Part shown: in pieces, positions 5,533 to 5,773 of the stretch
Layout: each line of letters begins with the position of its first letter
How positions within the stretch are numbered: position 1 is the stretch's first letter
DNA from: Bryobacterales bacterium
Lineage (GTDB): Bacteria > Acidobacteriota > Terriglobia > Bryobacterales > Bryobacteraceae
Assembly (NCBI GenBank): GCA_003132865.1
Contig: PKYZ01000907.1
Span: 1-5,773 of the forward strand
Length of the DNA stretch: 5,773 nt
Direction of reading: 5' to 3'
Program-made: the position numbers and the translations under genes
The notes under the pieces: model-generated
Told to the model about the DNA's origin: nothing
Seen by the model: only the letters and a program-made list of their open reading frames with translations
The model's database searches: none

Positions 5533-5773
5533 ATGAACGAGTTAACCGTAGTTGACAAAGCAACGGAGTGGCGGCGGATGAAGTCGCTGGTCCTGGACAG
5601 CGTCAGTTCGCCGATCACTAAGCGGGTCTATTCCATGGCCCTGGATGAATTCTTCGACTGGTACCGGCTGGAGCCGCGGCCCGGGTTCAGCAAAGCCGCC
5701 GTGAACGCCTGGCGCGTAACGCTCGACGAACGCGGGCTGGGGTCGTCGTCCATCACTGCTGTCCGGTTAGAAG
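5533..5773 (+). CDS. Tyrosine-type site-specific recombinase/integrase, N-terminal part (runs off window)
   Basis: The first 80 codons of a gene cut by the window end, beginning MNELTVVDKATEWRRMKSL. Residues about 28-79 match the SAM-like, core DNA-binding domain of phage-type integrases: ITKRVYSMALDEFFDWY (a helix with the usual T..Y...L..F..W pattern), then a spacer, then FSKAAVNAWRVTLDERGLGSSSI, the second helix plus the G-L-S-x-x-S/T-I turn that leads to the next helix. The catalytic domain with its R...H-x-x-R...Y residues would lie beyond the edge, so activity cannot be judged. The family cuts and rejoins DNA at specific sites to integrate, excise or resolve elements. A ribosome binding site sits at 5521-5526. 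No tRNA or clear attachment site is visible in the window. Family call is fairly strong; subtype is open. Confidence 0.82.
   Translation, partial: MNELTVVDKATEWRRMKSLVLDSVSSPITKRVYSMALDEFFDWYRLEPRPGFSKAAVNAWRVTLDERGLGSSSITAVRLE

Noticed and set aside
1..5773. CRISPR array, tRNA or rRNA gene, insertion-sequence ends
   Set aside because: No regularly spaced direct repeats, no tRNA T-arm or cloverleaf pattern, no rRNA signature and no transposase or paired terminal inverted repeats were seen on either strand by eye.

Overview
The window looks like a piece of a GC-rich bacterial chromosome with low gene density. It carries a soil-Acidobacteriota flavour (Solibacter/Bryobacter type), inferred from a secreted GH35 beta-galactosidase, an acidobacterial-looking exported protein of unknown function, a stand-alone receiver protein and an integrase of a style I associate with that group. 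This assignment is an impression from protein sequence, not a database result.

Layout, left to right. 1-223 is upstream sequence with no supported gene. 224-607 (+) encodes a lone response-regulator receiver domain that keeps the phospho-acceptor Asp but has lost the other catalytic residues. 608-1208 has no convincing gene, but contains a TATAAT box followed by a small family of AACCAGA repeats, two of them forming a perfect 8-bp hairpin. 1209-2167 (+) is an exported protein of unknown function whose reading frame is broken by an apparent one-base deletion near 1535. 2168-2644 is non-coding, with two hairpins just after the stop codon. 2645-4450 (+) is an intact, probably secreted GH35 beta-galactosidase with both catalytic glutamates. 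4456-4912 (+) is a doubtful, probably frameshifted small membrane/exported ORF. 4815-5255 (-) is a 146-aa single-pass membrane protein that resembles the effector-associated constant component (EACC1) of predicted bacterial conflict systems. 5256-5532 is a divergent intergenic region with a 7-bp-stem hairpin. 5533 to the end (+) is the N-terminus of a tyrosine-recombinase/integrase that runs out of the window.

The left and middle parts read as ordinary chromosomal genes plus decaying ORFs. The beta-galactosidase would act outside the cytoplasm on terminal beta-galactosides of plant or microbial polysaccharides. The right end changes character: the minus-strand gene has visibly lower third-position GC, and an integrase begins beside it, which suggests the edge of an integrated element or island. 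The most interesting candidate in the window is the EACC1-like protein, because such proteins normally accompany effector genes and none is visible here. No complete novel multi-gene system can be demonstrated from this window alone.
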